A stretch of 64,000 nucleotides of DNA. Origin: Paracoccaceae bacterium. GTDB lineage: Bacteria > Pseudomonadota > Alphaproteobacteria > Rhodobacterales > Rhodobacteraceae. Under the pieces are notes generated by a model. It did no database searches and had not been told where the DNA came from. It saw only the letters and a list, made by a program, of their open reading frames with translations. Location: NCBI GenBank assembly GCA_028284705.1, contig JANQRE010000044.1, forward strand, positions 1 to 64,000, written 5' to 3'. Both the position numbers and the translations under genes were made by a program. Below are positions 17,679 to 27,673 of the stretch, one piece after another. How positions within the stretch are numbered: the first letter of the stretch is position 1; each line of letters begins with the position of its first letter.

Positions 17679-18434
17679 TTGACGATCTTCGACATTGCCT
17701 TGCTGCTGGCCGCCGCCTTTGGCGCAGGCGTGCTGAACACGATTGCGGGCGGCGGCACCTTCCTGACCTTCCCGGCGCTGGTATTCGTGGGCATCCCGCC
17801 GATCATCGCCAACGCGACCTCAACGGTGGCGGTTCTGCCGGGCTATCTGGGCGGCGCCTTGGGGTTTCGCGAGGAGGTTAAAGCCTTTGATCGCAAACAG
17901 CTTTATCGGCTGATCGGGATCGCGCTTTTGGGCGGGGCATTTGGGTCGGTGCTGCTGCTGATATCCTCGGATCGCGCGTTCTCGGCGCTTGTGCCGTTCC
18001 TGCTTCTCATCGCCACGCTGGTGTTCCTTTTCGGCGCGCGCATTCGCGCATGGGCGGCCAAGCATAGCCAATCTGTGACGCCTTACGGGTTCTTCGGCAT
18101 GTTCGCGGTCTCGACCTATGGCGGTTATTTCAATGGTGGATTGGGCATCATCCTGCTCGCGCTGTTCGCGATGTGGGGGATGACGAATATCCACCAGATG
18201 AACGGGCTGAAAACCGCGATGAGCTTCATCCTGTCGGTGATCTCGGTGGCGATTTTTGCGGGCGCGGGCATCATTGAGTGGCAGGCGGGCCTGATGATGA
18301 TGGTCGCCTCAACGCTCGGCGGTTATGCCGGCGCACCGATCTCCAAGGCGCTGCCCATGCCGGTCGTGCGCACGGTGATCGCAGCCGTGGGGTTCGTGAT
18401 GTCAGCCGTGTTTTTCTGGAGGGTGTTTGGCTAA
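17679..18434 (+). CDS. TSUP (TauE/SafE) family membrane permease
   Basis: 251 aa, with 7-8 hydrophobic helices and the TSUP signatures: GAGVLNTIAGGGTFLTFPALVFVGIPPIIANATSTVA split across the first helices, and YGGYFNGGLGIILLALF in the second half. Family members export sulfite, sulfoacetate or other organic anions; the substrate is unknown. No ATG lies near the beginning, so a TTG at 17679 with CGGAG upstream is used. It is 21 bp after moaA and may be co-transcribed with it. Confidence 0.88.
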   Translation: MTIFDIALLLAAAFGAGVLNTIAGGGTFLTFPALVFVGIPPIIANATSTVAVLPGYLGGALGFREEVKAFDRKQLYRLIGIALLGGAFGSVLLLISSDRAFSALVPFLLLIATLVFLFGARIRAWAAKHSQSVTPYGFFGMFAVSTYGGYFNGGLGIILLALFAMWGMTNIHQMNGLKTAMSFILSVISVAIFAGAGIIEWQAGLMMMVASTLGGYAGAPISKALPMPVVRTVIAAVGFVMSAVFFWRVFG

Positions 18435-18440
18435 GCCAAC

Positions 18441-18890
18441 TCAGCCCTTTGCACGCCCCAGATCCCAGCGCAGGCGCACCGAATATCCACCCTTTGGCGC
18501 TTTGACGCCGGTCGAAGCACAGTTGGCCAGACCGGTGTTGAGTTCGCTTTCGGTCTTGGCGACTTTGAAAAACAGCATGTTTCTCATGATCACTGTGTCA
18601 TTGAGGACGATATAGGTGCGCCGCAGAACGGAACGACTTTCCCCGCGTAGCTGGATGTCACCAAACAGAACCGCGCCACAGATAGCTATCTCCCCTTTGA
18701 TGATCTCGGTCTTCCAGCGGATGCTGTAGCCAGGTGCGGGTCGACCGATCCACTTGAGCTCACCTTCCACAAAGTCTGAGGTTATCTTAACGGCTGCAAC
18801 AACCTTCGGCGGTCTTTTCGCATCCGCGCTTTCGGGCAATGTGGCAACCAAACCAAACAAGCTCAGAGCAACAAATAATTTTCTAATCAA
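18441..18890 (-). CDS. Exported hypothetical protein
   Basis: 149 aa with a signal peptide (MIRKLFVALSLFGLVATLPESADA, cut before KRPP). The mature part is basic and beta-rich, with two cysteines (IAICGAVLF and LANCASTG) that may pair. It is convergent with the TSUP gene, 6 bp apart. I do not recognise it. Confidence 0.7.
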   Translation of the reverse strand: MIRKLFVALSLFGLVATLPESADAKRPPKVVAAVKITSDFVEGELKWIGRPAPGYSIRWKTEIIKGEIAICGAVLFGDIQLRGESRSVLRRTYIVLNDTVIMRNMLFFKVAKTESELNTGLANCASTGVKAPKGGYSVRLRWDLGRAKG

Positions 18891-18921
18891 GTCCTTAGCC
18901 TTCCTTTACGCACAGCGATGA

Positions 18922-20085
18922 TTACGCCGCTTTCAACCGCTGTTCAACAATCTCCGCCCACCACGAACATCCTGCCGGGATCGCTTCATCATTGAAGTTG
19001 TATTCCGGGTGGTGGACCATGGCCGTATCGCCATTGCCAACCAGAATATAGGCTCCGGGGCGTTCTTCCAGCATGAACGCAAAGTCTTCGCCACCCATGA
19101 CGAGTGGCGCATCGTCGCACGCTCCGGAGACGGATTTCGCGACTTCGGCGGCGAAAGCGGTCTGATCGGGATGGTTCTCCATCACCGGGTAACCCATCAT
19201 GTAATTCACATCCACCGTGCCGCCGAAGGTCTGCGCCACGCCCTCACACACCTCCGGAATGCGTTTGGCGGCCAGATCGCGCATCTCGGTCGACATGGTG
19301 CGCACCGTGCCCCGGATCGTCACATGCTCTGGGATCACGTTGAAGGCTTTCGATTCCGTCTCGAATGAGGTCACCGAGACGACGATCTGTTGCACCGGAT
19401 CGGCATTGCGCGAGACCACCGTTTGCAAGGCCAGCACCATGTGGGACGCCATCACCGTGGTATCCACCGTCTCCTGCGGTTTCGCCGCGTGGCCGCCCTT
19501 GCCCACCACCTTGATCTCGAACGTATCGGTCGCGGCGAAGAACACGCCTGAGCGGATCGCAAACGAACCCACCGGCTTGCCGGGCCAGTTATGCATGCCA
19601 TAGACCTCATCAATCCCAAACTTTTCCATCATCCCGTCTTCGCACATCTCGCGGCCGCCACCGCCGCCCTCTTCCGCCGGTTGGAAGATAACCACAACGG
19701 TGCCGTCGAAATTGCGCGTCTCCGCCAGGTATTTCGCAGCGCCCAGAAGCATCGCCGTATGCCCGTCATGGCCGCAGGCATGCATCGCACCGGGGGTTTT
19801 GGAGGCGTAGTCGAGCCCGGTCGCCTCGAAGATCGGCAAAGCATCCATATCGGCGCGTAGCCCAATGGTTTTTCCGGACGTATTGGTCTTACCCTTGATC
19901 ACACCGACAACGCCGGTGCGTCCGATACCGGTCTCGATCTCATCGCAGCCGAACTCTTTCAGCTTCTCCGCCACCAGCGCGGAGGTGCGGTGTGTTTCGA
20001 ACAGAATTTCCGGGTTCGCGTGAATATCGCGACGCCATTCGGTGATTTCGGGTAGGAGTTCGGCGAAACGGTTTTTGACGGGCAT
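18922..20085 (-). CDS. M20 family amidohydrolase (hippurate hydrolase-like)
   Basis: 387 aa zinc aminoacylase of the M20D type. Visible: RRDIHANPEILFETHRTSALV, the metal motif MHACGHDGHTAMLLG, the catalytic glutamate region QPAEEGGGGGREM, and the C-terminal MGGEDFAFMLEERPGAYILVGNG. It hydrolyses N-acyl amino acids; the natural substrate is unknown. I chose the ATG at 20085 because AAGGAG lies 8 bases upstream; the frame extends to 20307 without a ribosome site. It is followed by the 149 aa exported protein. Confidence 0.88.
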   Translation of the reverse strand: MPVKNRFAELLPEITEWRRDIHANPEILFETHRTSALVAEKLKEFGCDEIETGIGRTGVVGVIKGKTNTSGKTIGLRADMDALPIFEATGLDYASKTPGAMHACGHDGHTAMLLGAAKYLAETRNFDGTVVVIFQPAEEGGGGGREMCEDGMMEKFGIDEVYGMHNWPGKPVGSFAIRSGVFFAATDTFEIKVVGKGGHAAKPQETVDTTVMASHMVLALQTVVSRNADPVQQIVVSVTSFETESKAFNVIPEHVTIRGTVRTMSTEMRDLAAKRIPEVCEGVAQTFGGTVDVNYMMGYPVMENHPDQTAFAAEVAKSVSGACDDAPLVMGGEDFAFMLEERPGAYILVGNGDTAMVHHPEYNFNDEAIPAGCSWWAEIVEQRLKAA

Positions 20086-20152
20086 GGGGGCGGCTCCTTG
20101 GATCGGGTTGTGGGCGAGACTGACAGCGCCTCGGTCGGAGCACAAGCTAAGT

Positions 20153-20347
20153 CTAAGGCTCCTGCGGACAACCCGTGCCGCCAATGCCGTCATCGCCGAT
20201 GGCCTCACAATTGTCGGGTCCTTTTGCCGAGGGGTCCGCCACGGGTTCGGCGACGACCGGCTCGACGATAACGACTTCTTCCTCGATCTGCGCAGCGCAA
20301 CCGGCAAGGGTGATCATCAGGGCCGCAAGCAACAGAGGTCGGATCAT
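20153..20347 (-). CDS. Very small lipoprotein
   Basis: 64 aa. Signal peptide with lipobox LAGC (C17), then an acidic valine/proline-rich stretch (EEEVVIVEPVVAEPVADP) and a C-terminal NCEAIGDDGIGGTGCPQEP with two cysteines. Its ATG overlaps the stop of the DUF6502 gene by 4 bp, so the two are co-translated. The function is unknown. Confidence 0.7.
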   Translation of the reverse strand: MIRPLLLAALMITLAGCAAQIEEEVVIVEPVVAEPVADPSAKGPDNCEAIGDDGIGGTGCPQEP

Positions 20348-21081
20348 CGTTCAGCCTCCTCGGACTGGTAGAAATAGCCGCCCGCCCGGAACCGGTACGT
20401 GCCGCCCTGCCCTTTCGTAGCTGCAGCCTTTTGACTTAGCGCTTCAAAGAGCTGCATCTGGCCTGCCCGGTAGGCGGCATCCAGTTCGGCGATCTGCTCC
20501 GGCGTCAGGTCGGAATAATGCACGGCACGTTCAAAATGGGGCGGCATGTCGGCGGTGACATTCTCGACCGCGGCGCTCAGATGATCGCCCATATTGCGGG
20601 TCAGGTAGGCGAGTTGATCCTCCGAGCCCGCCAGCGGTTGATAGGAGCTTTCCATGAGCCGAACCTCACCGGTCTTGTCGCCGATTTCAACCGTTCCGGT
20701 GGCCATCAGCGTGTCGAGCATGGTGCGCGGATGTACGTCCTGGCGCACCTCGCGGGCCAGTGCTTCGAAGGAGGGCGCCTCCCCGGTGCGGGGCAGATCG
20801 CGGCCCGCGTAATCCGGTTTCGTCTGCCAAAGCGCAATGAGGCGGGCGAGATGGTTGGGGCGGCGGTCGGGTTCAGGCGCTTCTTTCAGGCGCACGATAT
20901 CACGGCGCTGCAGGCCGGTGAGAACCGAAAGCTTGCTGTCGGTCACCTTGCCTTCCGTCTGCGCGCGGGCGGCGGCGAGGTAATGCGCCTTCATGCGCTC
21001 GGCGAATTCCGGGAACAGCACGCCACGGGCAACAAGCAGGCGCGCGAGCGGCGCAAAGAGAGTGTCGAGCAGGCCGGTCAT
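20344..21081 (-). CDS. DUF6502-like protein with an HTH-like N-terminus
   Basis: 245 aa from the ATG at 21081 (MTGLLDTLFAPLARLLVARGVLF). The open frame reaches 21237, but that part crosses the divergent promoter region. The N-terminal ~90 residues look like a winged-helix/HTH segment (SKLSVLTGLQRRDIVRLKE), typical of DUF6502 proteins. The rest is helical with no membrane segment. It is divergent from the VWA lipoprotein and shares a 98-bp control region with two matching palindromes, so a DNA-binding, self-regulating role is plausible but unproven. Confidence 0.75.
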   Translation of the reverse strand: MTGLLDTLFAPLARLLVARGVLFPEFAERMKAHYLAAARAQTEGKVTDSKLSVLTGLQRRDIVRLKEAPEPDRRPNHLARLIALWQTKPDYAGRDLPRTGEAPSFEALAREVRQDVHPRTMLDTLMATGTVEIGDKTGEVRLMESSYQPLAGSEDQLAYLTRNMGDHLSAAVENVTADMPPHFERAVHYSDLTPEQIAELDAAYRAGQMQLFEALSQKAAATKGQGGTYRFRAGGYFYQSEEAER

Positions 21082-21098
21082 TGTGGTGTCTTCTTCAT

Positions 21099-21117
21099 AA
21101 TGTGCAAAATACACATT
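21099..21117. promoter_or_regulatory. Operator-like palindrome 1, DUF6502/VWA intergenic
   Basis: AATGTGCAAAATACACATT: 6-bp arms AATGTG/CACATT around a 7-bp A/T-rich centre. Read on the other strand it differs from palindrome 2 at a single position of 19. It lies 18 bp before the DUF6502 start and just upstream of the -35 box on the other strand. Confidence 0.6.
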
Positions 21118-21121
21118 TTTC

Positions 21122-21148
21122 TTGACAGGTCTATTAGAATCGTAAAAT
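21122..21148 (+). promoter_or_regulatory. Candidate promoter of the VWA lipoprotein gene
   Basis: -35 box TTGACA (21122-21127) and -10-like TAAAAT (21143-21148) with a short 15-base spacer. The -10 overlaps palindrome 2 and the -35 follows palindrome 1 by four bases, so the promoter is bracketed by the two sites. The short spacer leaves this uncertain. Confidence 0.45.
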
Positions 21149-21165
21149 GTGTAATTTGCACATTT
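21145..21165. promoter_or_regulatory. Operator-like palindrome 2, DUF6502/VWA intergenic
   Basis: Seven-base arms AAATGTG and CACATTT around TAATTTG. It is nearly identical to palindrome 1 in the opposite orientation and is placed over the expected -10/start region of the VWA gene, a repressor position. Confidence 0.6.
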
Positions 21166-21179
21166 ATTGGAGACTGCCC

Positions 21180-22451
21180 ATGTTTCGCCCCATCCTCGCT
21201 GGCGCGCTTGCCTGCCTGACCACAGCCTGTTCGACATCCTATAGCGGCGATGACGCGGTCGTTCTGGCGGAACCGGTTGTTGCAGAAGCCGCTCCCGTTG
21301 CTACCGCTCCGCAAGCGATCATTGTCCCACCGCCTGTGCCACCGAGCCGGGCCTACCGCCCTGCCCGACGCGGCGTGATCACCGCGGGCGACATCGACGA
21401 CACGTTGAACCTTGCGGCCTTCCAGCACTATGTGGGCCGCACCGCCAAATCGCTCGGCGTGCCGCGCGCAAACTTTTCCAACCCGGTGCGGGTGCAGATG
21501 CTCGACCCTGATGGCCGCCCTGCCCCTGGTCTGCGCGTCACCATGCGCAAGCGTGGCGCGGCGGAGCCGTTCTGGTCGGGTTATTCCGGCGTTGGCGGCA
21601 TGATCACGGTCTTCCCGGCGCTGCATGGCGCGGGTCGTCCGTCGGAAGTTGAGATGCGCACGCTCACCGCCACCGGCTATGAGCAGGCGCATATGATCTC
21701 GACCAAGGGCAGCCGCGTTCCGGTTCAGGTCAGCCAACCGAGTTCGTGGAAGCCCGATTTCCTCGATATTGCCATCGTCATCGACACCACCGGTTCGATG
21801 CAGGACGAGATCGACTGGATCACCAAGGAACTGAAAGGTTTCGCGAACACGGCCCTTCGCGCCGCACCGGGGGTCGATATTCGCTACGGGCTGGTGAGTT
21901 ACAAAGCGCCCGGGGATTATCCGCCAGTGCAAAGCTTTGGTTTCACGAAGAACCTCGGACAGATGCGCAGCTGGCTGAAATCGCTCAATGCCCATGGTGG
22001 TGCGGGCGGCGATGAGGTCGTGGCCCGCGGGCTGGAGGCAGGCGTTGCGATGAACTGGCGGCGCGGCAAGGGGGAGCGGTTGCTGATCCAGATCGGCGAT
22101 GAGCCGCCGTCCCGAAACCGCACCAAGGCCTATCTCAACGCCGCGCGCGTGGCGGCGCAGAAGGGCATTCACGTCTATGGGCTGGGCGCCAGCGGGGTCG
22201 AGGAGCACTTGGAATATCTGATGCGGTCAGCCGCGGCGCAGACCCAAGGGCGCTATCTGTTCCTAACCGACGATAGCGGCGTGGGGCTGGCCCATGCGGA
22301 ACCGGCGATCTCCTGCTACCGTGTCACACGGCTGACGCGGCTCATGAACCGTATCCTGCGCTCGGAACTGACAGGAAAACGCCTCGAAGCGCGGCCGAAT
22401 GAGGTCACCCGCACCGTGGGCTCCTACCAAAACGGTCGCTGTCTGAACTGA
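21180..22451 (+). CDS. Lipoprotein with von Willebrand factor A domain
   Basis: 423 aa. Signal peptide and lipobox-like LTTAC near residue 17, then a proline/valine-rich linker, a beta-rich region (about 75-185) and a VWA domain from about residue 195 with the metal-ion site DIAIVIDTTGSMQDEID. A second conserved VWA stretch is GGDEVVARGLEAG. VWA domains bind proteins in a metal-dependent way, and envelope location is inferred. GGAG lies upstream of the ATG at 21180; the frame is open to 21147 but that lies in palindrome 2. The partner is unknown; the divergent DUF6502 gene is the best candidate for its regulator. Confidence 0.82.
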   Translation: MFRPILAGALACLTTACSTSYSGDDAVVLAEPVVAEAAPVATAPQAIIVPPPVPPSRAYRPARRGVITAGDIDDTLNLAAFQHYVGRTAKSLGVPRANFSNPVRVQMLDPDGRPAPGLRVTMRKRGAAEPFWSGYSGVGGMITVFPALHGAGRPSEVEMRTLTATGYEQAHMISTKGSRVPVQVSQPSSWKPDFLDIAIVIDTTGSMQDEIDWITKELKGFANTALRAAPGVDIRYGLVSYKAPGDYPPVQSFGFTKNLGQMRSWLKSLNAHGGAGGDEVVARGLEAGVAMNWRRGKGERLLIQIGDEPPSRNRTKAYLNAARVAAQKGIHVYGLGASGVEEHLEYLMRSAAAQTQGRYLFLTDDSGVGLAHAEPAISCYRVTRLTRLMNRILRSELTGKRLEARPNEVTRTVGSYQNGRCLN

Positions 22452-22479
22452 TATCGAGCAGGCCCGAAAGGGCGTGATG

Positions 22480-22518
22480 AGCCGCTCCCTCTCCCCCGTA
22501 CCTCCCGAGGGAGCGGCT
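22480..22518. terminator. Bidirectional hairpin between the VWA gene and argE
   Basis: 12-bp perfect stem AGCCGCTCCCTC / GAGGGAGCGGCT with a 15-base loop. It lies between convergent genes and touches the argE stop. There is no clear U-tract, so termination strength is uncertain. Confidence 0.55.
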
Positions 22519-23669
22519 TACGTCGCCAGATGCGCCACGAGTTTGCGCATGAACTCCTCACCGGCTTTCAACTGCGAGACTTCCAGATACTCATTCGGCT
22601 GGTGGGCTTGGGCGATATCGCCGGGCCCGCAGATGATTGCGGAATAGTCCCGCTCCTGAAACTGCCCGGCTTCGGTGCCGTAGCTGACCACATGGGAGCC
22701 ATTGTCCCCGGTTATCTGCCGGACCAGCCGTTCAGCGGTGCCATCCTCTTCGGGTTTCAGCGCCGGGATCGAGAAATACCGCTCAAGAGTGATCCCAGCG
22801 GAGGGCTGTACCGCCTTCATCTCCGCCTCGACCTCGGCGACTTTCGCTTCAAAGGCGGCGACCCAATCTTCGAGATCCTCCCCCGGCACCACCCGGAAAT
22901 CGAGGCCCATATGGCAATCGAGCGCGGTGATGTTATGGGCGGTGCCGCCCTTGATGCGACCGCAGTGTACGGTGGTCCAGGGCGGCTCGAACGTGGCGGC
23001 GATTGGGTTGGGCTCCTTGGTACGATTGGCCGCGTTCATCTCATTGGCCCAAGAGATCAGCTTCGCCGCCTCCATGATCGCATTCACGCCGGTATGCATG
23101 ATTGAAGAATGCACCTCAAAGCCCCGGATATGAACGAAAAAGCCGGTTCCGCCCTTATGGCCGGACACGGCCTTCATGCGGGACGGCTCGCCCACAATCA
23201 CCGCGCTCGCAGACGGCAGGGTCTCACGCATTTTTGCGATCATGGGTGGTGCACCGACACAGCCGACCTCTTCATCGTAGCTGAGGGCGATCTGGATCGG
23301 ACGCTTGATCCCGGCCTCCAGAGCCAGCGGCACGGCAGCCAGCGCCAGTGCATCGAAACCCTTCATGTCACAGGTGCCGCGCCCATAAAGACGCCCGTCT
23401 TTCTCTACAACGGTGAAGGGATCGGTGTCCCAGGCTTGCCCTTCGACCGGCACCACATCGGTGTGGCCCGAGAGCACGACGCCGCCCTCCACCTCGGGTC
23501 CGACATTGGCATAAAGCGCGGCTTTCTGACCGGTCGCATCATAGACCCGCGTGGCGCTGACACCGAAGCCTGACAGGTAGTCTTCCACCCAATCCACCAG
23601 ATCGAGATTGCTCTCGGAACTGACCGTGGGAAAGGAGACGAGTTTGTCGAGAAGTGCGCGCGCGTCCAT
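22518..23669 (-). CDS. argE: Acetylornithine deacetylase
   Basis: M20 zinc deacylase of the ArgE/DapE group; 383 aa. Visible: VVLSGHTDVVPVEGQAWDTDPF with the first metal histidine, GRLYGRGTCDMKGFDALALA, and the catalytic-glutamate region LSYDEEVGCVGAPPMI, then the YGTEAGQFQERDYSAIICGPGDIAQAHQPNEYL C-terminal motif characteristic of ArgE. It releases acetate from N-acetylornithine in arginine synthesis. GGAGG precedes the ATG. A DapE-like substrate cannot be excluded by eye. Confidence 0.85.
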   Translation of the reverse strand: MDARALLDKLVSFPTVSSESNLDLVDWVEDYLSGFGVSATRVYDATGQKAALYANVGPEVEGGVVLSGHTDVVPVEGQAWDTDPFTVVEKDGRLYGRGTCDMKGFDALALAAVPLALEAGIKRPIQIALSYDEEVGCVGAPPMIAKMRETLPSASAVIVGEPSRMKAVSGHKGGTGFFVHIRGFEVHSSIMHTGVNAIMEAAKLISWANEMNAANRTKEPNPIAATFEPPWTTVHCGRIKGGTAHNITALDCHMGLDFRVVPGEDLEDWVAAFEAKVAEVEAEMKAVQPSAGITLERYFSIPALKPEEDGTAERLVRQITGDNGSHVVSYGTEAGQFQERDYSAIICGPGDIAQAHQPNEYLEVSQLKAGEEFMRKLVAHLAT

Positions 23670-23878
23670 GGAACCTCCGGGGGCAGATGCTCAAGAGGTG
23701 GCGCGCGGGCACGCAATGGTCAAGCCCGAGTGCCTGTTTCGCAGGCAGATGCACAAAGCTCGCGCAAGGTCAGGTGATAAACCATTGCGCGGCTCAACAA
23801 TCCTGCTAACGTCGAGGCTTAACTGCTGCCAAGCACACAATAAATAAACGGCCCACGGCCGGAATCAGGGGGAAACAT

Positions 23879-24892
23879 ATGGCCGACGGGGCGCTGCCAG
23901 TCCTGGATGTCAAAGACCTCAAAACCGTGTTCCAGACCCGTAAAGGGGAAGTTCACGCGGTCAATTCCGTGAGTTTCGATGTGCGCCCCGGCGAATTGCT
24001 GGGCGTGGTGGGCGAAAGTGGCTCGGGCAAATCCGTGACCATGATGTCGCTGATCGGCCTTCTACCGATGCCACCTGCCGAGGTGCGCGACGGGGAGGTT
24101 TTGTTTGATGGCAAGGACCTTCTGAAGATTGACCCCAATGCCCTGCGCGATGTGCGCGGCGGCGATATCGGGTTCATCTTTCAGGACCCGATGACCTCGC
24201 TGAACCCGGTCTTCAATGTCGGCTTCCAGATCATGGAACCTCTGCGCAAGCATATGGGCATGACCAAGGAGAAAGCGCGCAACCGTGCCGTGGAACTCCT
24301 TGAACTCGTTGGGATTCCCGATGCCGCGCGGCGCCTTAAAGACTATCCGCACCAGTTCTCCGGCGGGATGCGGCAGCGGGTGATGATTGCAATTGCGCTG
24401 GCCTGCGATCCGAAGGTTCTGATTGCTGATGAGCCGACCACGGCGCTTGATGTGACCATTCAGGCGCAGATCCTCGAACTGGTGAAGGACCTGCGCGAAA
24501 AGCTCGGCATGGCGATCATCTGGATCACCCATGATCTGGGTGTGATTGCCGGGATCGCCGACCGGGTGATGGTGATGTATGGCGGGCAAGTGGTGGAACA
24601 GGCTCCGGTGAAGGAGCTCTTCACCAACCCGCAGCACCCATATACCCGCGCATTGTTGAAAACGATCCCGAATGTGCATGGCGAACGCGAAGCGAAACTG
24701 AACGTCATCGAGGGCCAGCCGCCGATCCTTGGCGCACCGCCCGCCGCCTGCCCGTTCCGCGACCGTTGCGAATACCGCTTCGAGCGCTGCGACCGCGAGA
24801 ACCCGTACCGACGACCCATCGGCCATCAGCACGATGTCGCCTGCTTCTACGAGTTTGAGGACAAATCAGCGGGAGATGCGAATGCCGCTTGA
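23879..24892 (+). CDS. Peptide ABC transporter ATP-binding protein (OppD/DppD type)
   Basis: 337 aa cytoplasmic ATPase. Walker [10 protein letters not shown], signature [15 protein letters not shown], Walker [14 protein letters not shown]-loop IWITHDLGV, and the C-terminal oligopeptide-transporter extension with its iron-sulfur-like cysteines ([20 protein letters not shown]). First gene of a five-gene importer. The ATG follows CAGGGGGAAACAT. The next ATPase overlaps its end by 11 bp. Confidence 0.93.
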   Translation: MADGALPVLDVKDLKTVFQTRKGEVHAVNSVSFDVRPGELLGVVGESGSGKSVTMMSLIGLLPMPPAEVRDGEVLFDGKDLLKIDPNALRDVRGGDIGFIFQDPMTSLNPVFNVGFQIMEPLRKHMGMTKEKARNRAVELLELVGIPDAARRLKDYPHQFSGGMRQRVMIAIALACDPKVLIADEPTTALDVTIQAQILELVKDLREKLGMAIIWITHDLGVIAGIADRVMVMYGGQVVEQAPVKELFTNPQHPYTRALLKTIPNVHGEREAKLNVIEGQPPILGAPPAACPFRDRCEYRFERCDRENPYRRPIGHQHDVACFYEFEDKSAGDANAA

Positions 24893-25955
24893 TAGTTCCC
24901 GTAAGCCACTGGTTTCCGTCAAAAATCTGAAGATGCATTTTCCGATCTTTGGCGGACTTCTGCGGCGGCGCGTGGGCGAGGTGAAAGCGGTCGATGGGGT
25001 CAGTTTCGACATCTATGAGGGCGAAACGCTGGGCATGGTCGGCGAAAGCGGCTGCGGGAAATCAACCGTCGGGCGTTCCGTTTTGCGGCTCTACGAGATC
25101 ACCGATGGCACGGTCGAGATCAACGGCACGGATATCTCGCACGCCAGTGCAGAGGATTTGCGCAAGAAACGTCCGCTGATGCAGATGATCTTTCAGGACC
25201 CGCAAGCGTCCTTGAACCCGCGCATGACCGTGGGTGAGATCATCGCCGAACCGCTGCGGGAGCATGAGAACCTCTCTGGCCGCGACCGTGAGACCCGTGT
25301 GCTGGAACTGATGGATCAGGTCGGGCTGAACCGCGATTTCGCCAATCGTTATCCGCATGAGTTTTCCGGTGGGCAGCGGCAGCGGATCGGCATTGCCCGC
25401 GCGCTGGCGCTGAACCCGAAATTTATCGTCTGCGACGAACCGATTGCCGCGCTCGACGTCTCCATTCAAGCGCAGGTGGTGAACCTGTTGGAAGAGCTGC
25501 AGGACAGCCTTGGTCTGACCTATCTTTTCATCTCCCACGACCTCTCCATGGTGCGCCATATCGCCGACCGTGTGGCGGTTATGTATCTGGGAACAATCGT
25601 GGAATTGGCGCCACGCGAACAGATTTATGGCGACCCGAAACACCCCTACACGCAAGCCCTGCTGAGTGCAGTGCCCGACCCCGACCCGGCTCTGGCCCGC
25701 GGAATTGAGCGGATCATTCTGGAGGGCGATGTGCCCTCGCCGTCGAACCCGCCCAAGGGCTGCAATTTCTGCACGCGGTGCCCGCAGGTCATGGATATCT
25801 GCAAAGAAATACCCCCCGAATTCAAGGAAGTGGAACCTGGCCGTTTCACCGCCTGCCACCTCTACAATACGCCCGCGGATCACGCGGGACACAACGAGAC
25901 CGCGCAAACCGCGGCGGATGAGGACAAGAGCATCCAACTAGGAGGAAACACATGA
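24882..25955 (+). CDS. Peptide ABC transporter ATP-binding protein (OppF/DppF type)
   Basis: 357 aa partner ATPase. Walker [13 protein letters not shown]-loop [15 protein letters not shown], signature [15 protein letters not shown], Walker [14 protein letters not shown]-loop FISHDLSMV, and the C-terminal [17 protein letters not shown] cysteine cluster. Of two close ATGs (24876, 24882) the second has GGGAG at a proper distance. It overlaps the upstream ATPase gene, and its stop overlaps the binding-protein start by 4 bp. Confidence 0.93.
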   Translation: MPLDSSRKPLVSVKNLKMHFPIFGGLLRRRVGEVKAVDGVSFDIYEGETLGMVGESGCGKSTVGRSVLRLYEITDGTVEINGTDISHASAEDLRKKRPLMQMIFQDPQASLNPRMTVGEIIAEPLREHENLSGRDRETRVLELMDQVGLNRDFANRYPHEFSGGQRQRIGIARALALNPKFIVCDEPIAALDVSIQAQVVNLLEELQDSLGLTYLFISHDLSMVRHIADRVAVMYLGTIVELAPREQIYGDPKHPYTQALLSAVPDPDPALARGIERIILEGDVPSPSNPPKGCNFCTRCPQVMDICKEIPPEFKEVEPGRFTACHLYNTPADHAGHNETAQTAADEDKSIQLGGNT

Positions 25956-27667
25956 TACTGAAATCAGCCCTTTGGGGCGCTGCAGCCGCAGTCGCACTCA
26001 CGCCGATGGCCTATGCCGACGGCCATGAAGGCGAGCGCGGTCGCGACGGCGAAGTCAAAATCATCTATTGGCAAGCGCCGTCGATCCTGAACCCGTTCCT
26101 GTCGGGCGGTACGAAGGATGTGGAAAGCGCCTCGATGATCATCGAACCGCTCGCGCGCTACAACGAAAAGGGCGAGCTGGTGCCCTGGCTCGTGGACGAA
26201 ATTCCGACCACCGACAATGGTGGCGTGAACGCGGAACTCACTCAAATCACGTGGAAAATCAGCCCCGGCATCACCTGGTCCGATGGCTCTGCCTTCACCT
26301 CGGCAGACGTGAAATTCACCTATGAGTATTGCACCCACCCCGAAGGTGGCTGTGCGCAAGTGACCAAGTTTGAAGGCGTGACGAGCGTCGAGACGCCCGA
26401 CGATCTGACTGTCGTGGTGAATTTCGACAAGCCGACGCCGAACCCCTATGGCCCCTTCGTGGGCGGTGAAAGCCCGATCCTGCAAGCGGCTCAGTTCGCT
26501 GACTGCATGGGCGCGCGTGCCCCGGAATGCACCGAGCAGAACTTCAACCCGATCGGCACCGGCCCCTTCACGGTCACCGAGTTCAAGCCGAACGACGTGA
26601 TCACCATGGCCGCGAATGAGAACTTCCGCCATGAGGGCAAGCCCGCCTTCGCCTCCGTGACCTTCAAAGGCGGTGGCGATGCAACCGCCGCTGGTCGCGC
26701 TGTGATGGAAACGGGTGAATTCGACTACGCCTGGAACCTGCAGCTTGCGCCTGACGTGATCGCGCAGATGGAGCAAGGCGGCAAAGGCACGCCAGTGGCT
26801 GGCTTCGGCCCGCTGGTTGAGCGCCTGATGCTCAACAATACCAACCCCGATCCAGCGCTTGGCCCCGATGAGCGCTCGGTGATCAAACCGCATCCGTTCC
26901 TCGGTGAACCGGCCGTCTATCAGGCGATGTCGCTGGCCATCGACCGGCCGCTGCTGGTGGAAGTGGGCTATGGTCAGGCCGGTAAAGTGACCTGCAACTG
27001 GGTTCCTGCCCCGGAAGCCTTCTCCTCCACCTCGATGAGCTGTGACACGCAAGACATCGCGGGCGCCAACAAGCTGCTCGATGATGCAGGCTTTGTGGAC
27101 AGCGACGGCGATGGCATCCGCGAAGTGAACGGCGTGCCAATGAAGATCCTCTACCAGACCTCCACCAACGCGGTGCGCCAGGACTTCCAGGCGCTGATCA
27201 AGCAGTGGTGGTCCGAGATCGGCATCGAAGCTGAGCTGCGTAACCTCTCCGCTTCCGTGTTCTTCGGCGGTGACCCGGGTTCGCCCGACACCTTCCAGAA
27301 GTTCTATGCCGATGTGCAGATGTATGCCAACACGTTCAACGGCACCGATCCGCAGGCCTATCTGGGCAACGGTTTGTGTGACAAAGCGCCAAGCCCGGCC
27401 AGCCAGTGGCAAGGCGAGAACATCTCCCGCTTCTGCATGGAAGAGTATGACGCGCTGCATGCGCAACTGTCCGAGACTGCTGGCATCGACGCGCGTGCCG
27501 AGATCGCCAAGCAGCTCAACGACATGATGGTGCAGAACGGCGGGATGATCCCGCTGGTGCACCGTGGTCGTCTCTCGGCCCATGCCAATTCGCTGGGCGG
27601 TGTGATCCTGAACGTCTGGGACTCCGAGCTTTGGAACGTCGCGGACTGGTATCGCATCGGCGGCTAA
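25952..27667 (+). CDS. Peptide ABC transporter substrate-binding protein (family 5)
   Basis: 571 aa periplasmic binding protein (SBP_bac_5). Signal peptide [22 protein letters not shown], mature start near DGHEGERG. Visible family features: [58 protein letters not shown], and the C-terminal half with [14 protein letters not shown]. The ligand, probably a peptide or a small solute, cannot be deduced. Strong ribosome site (TAGGAGGAAACAC). It is followed by a large inverted repeat before the permeases. Confidence 0.93.
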   Translation: MILKSALWGAAAAVALTPMAYADGHEGERGRDGEVKIIYWQAPSILNPFLSGGTKDVESASMIIEPLARYNEKGELVPWLVDEIPTTDNGGVNAELTQITWKISPGITWSDGSAFTSADVKFTYEYCTHPEGGCAQVTKFEGVTSVETPDDLTVVVNFDKPTPNPYGPFVGGESPILQAAQFADCMGARAPECTEQNFNPIGTGPFTVTEFKPNDVITMAANENFRHEGKPAFASVTFKGGGDATAAGRAVMETGEFDYAWNLQLAPDVIAQMEQGGKGTPVAGFGPLVERLMLNNTNPDPALGPDERSVIKPHPFLGEPAVYQAMSLAIDRPLLVEVGYGQAGKVTCNWVPAPEAFSSTSMSCDTQDIAGANKLLDDAGFVDSDGDGIREVNGVPMKILYQTSTNAVRQDFQALIKQWWSEIGIEAELRNLSASVFFGGDPGSPDTFQKFYADVQMYANTFNGTDPQAYLGNGLCDKAPSPASQWQGENISRFCMEEYDALHAQLSETAGIDARAEIAKQLNDMMVQNGGMIPLVHRGRLSAHANSLGGVILNVWDSELWNVADWYRIGG

Positions 27668-27673
27668 TGTGGC

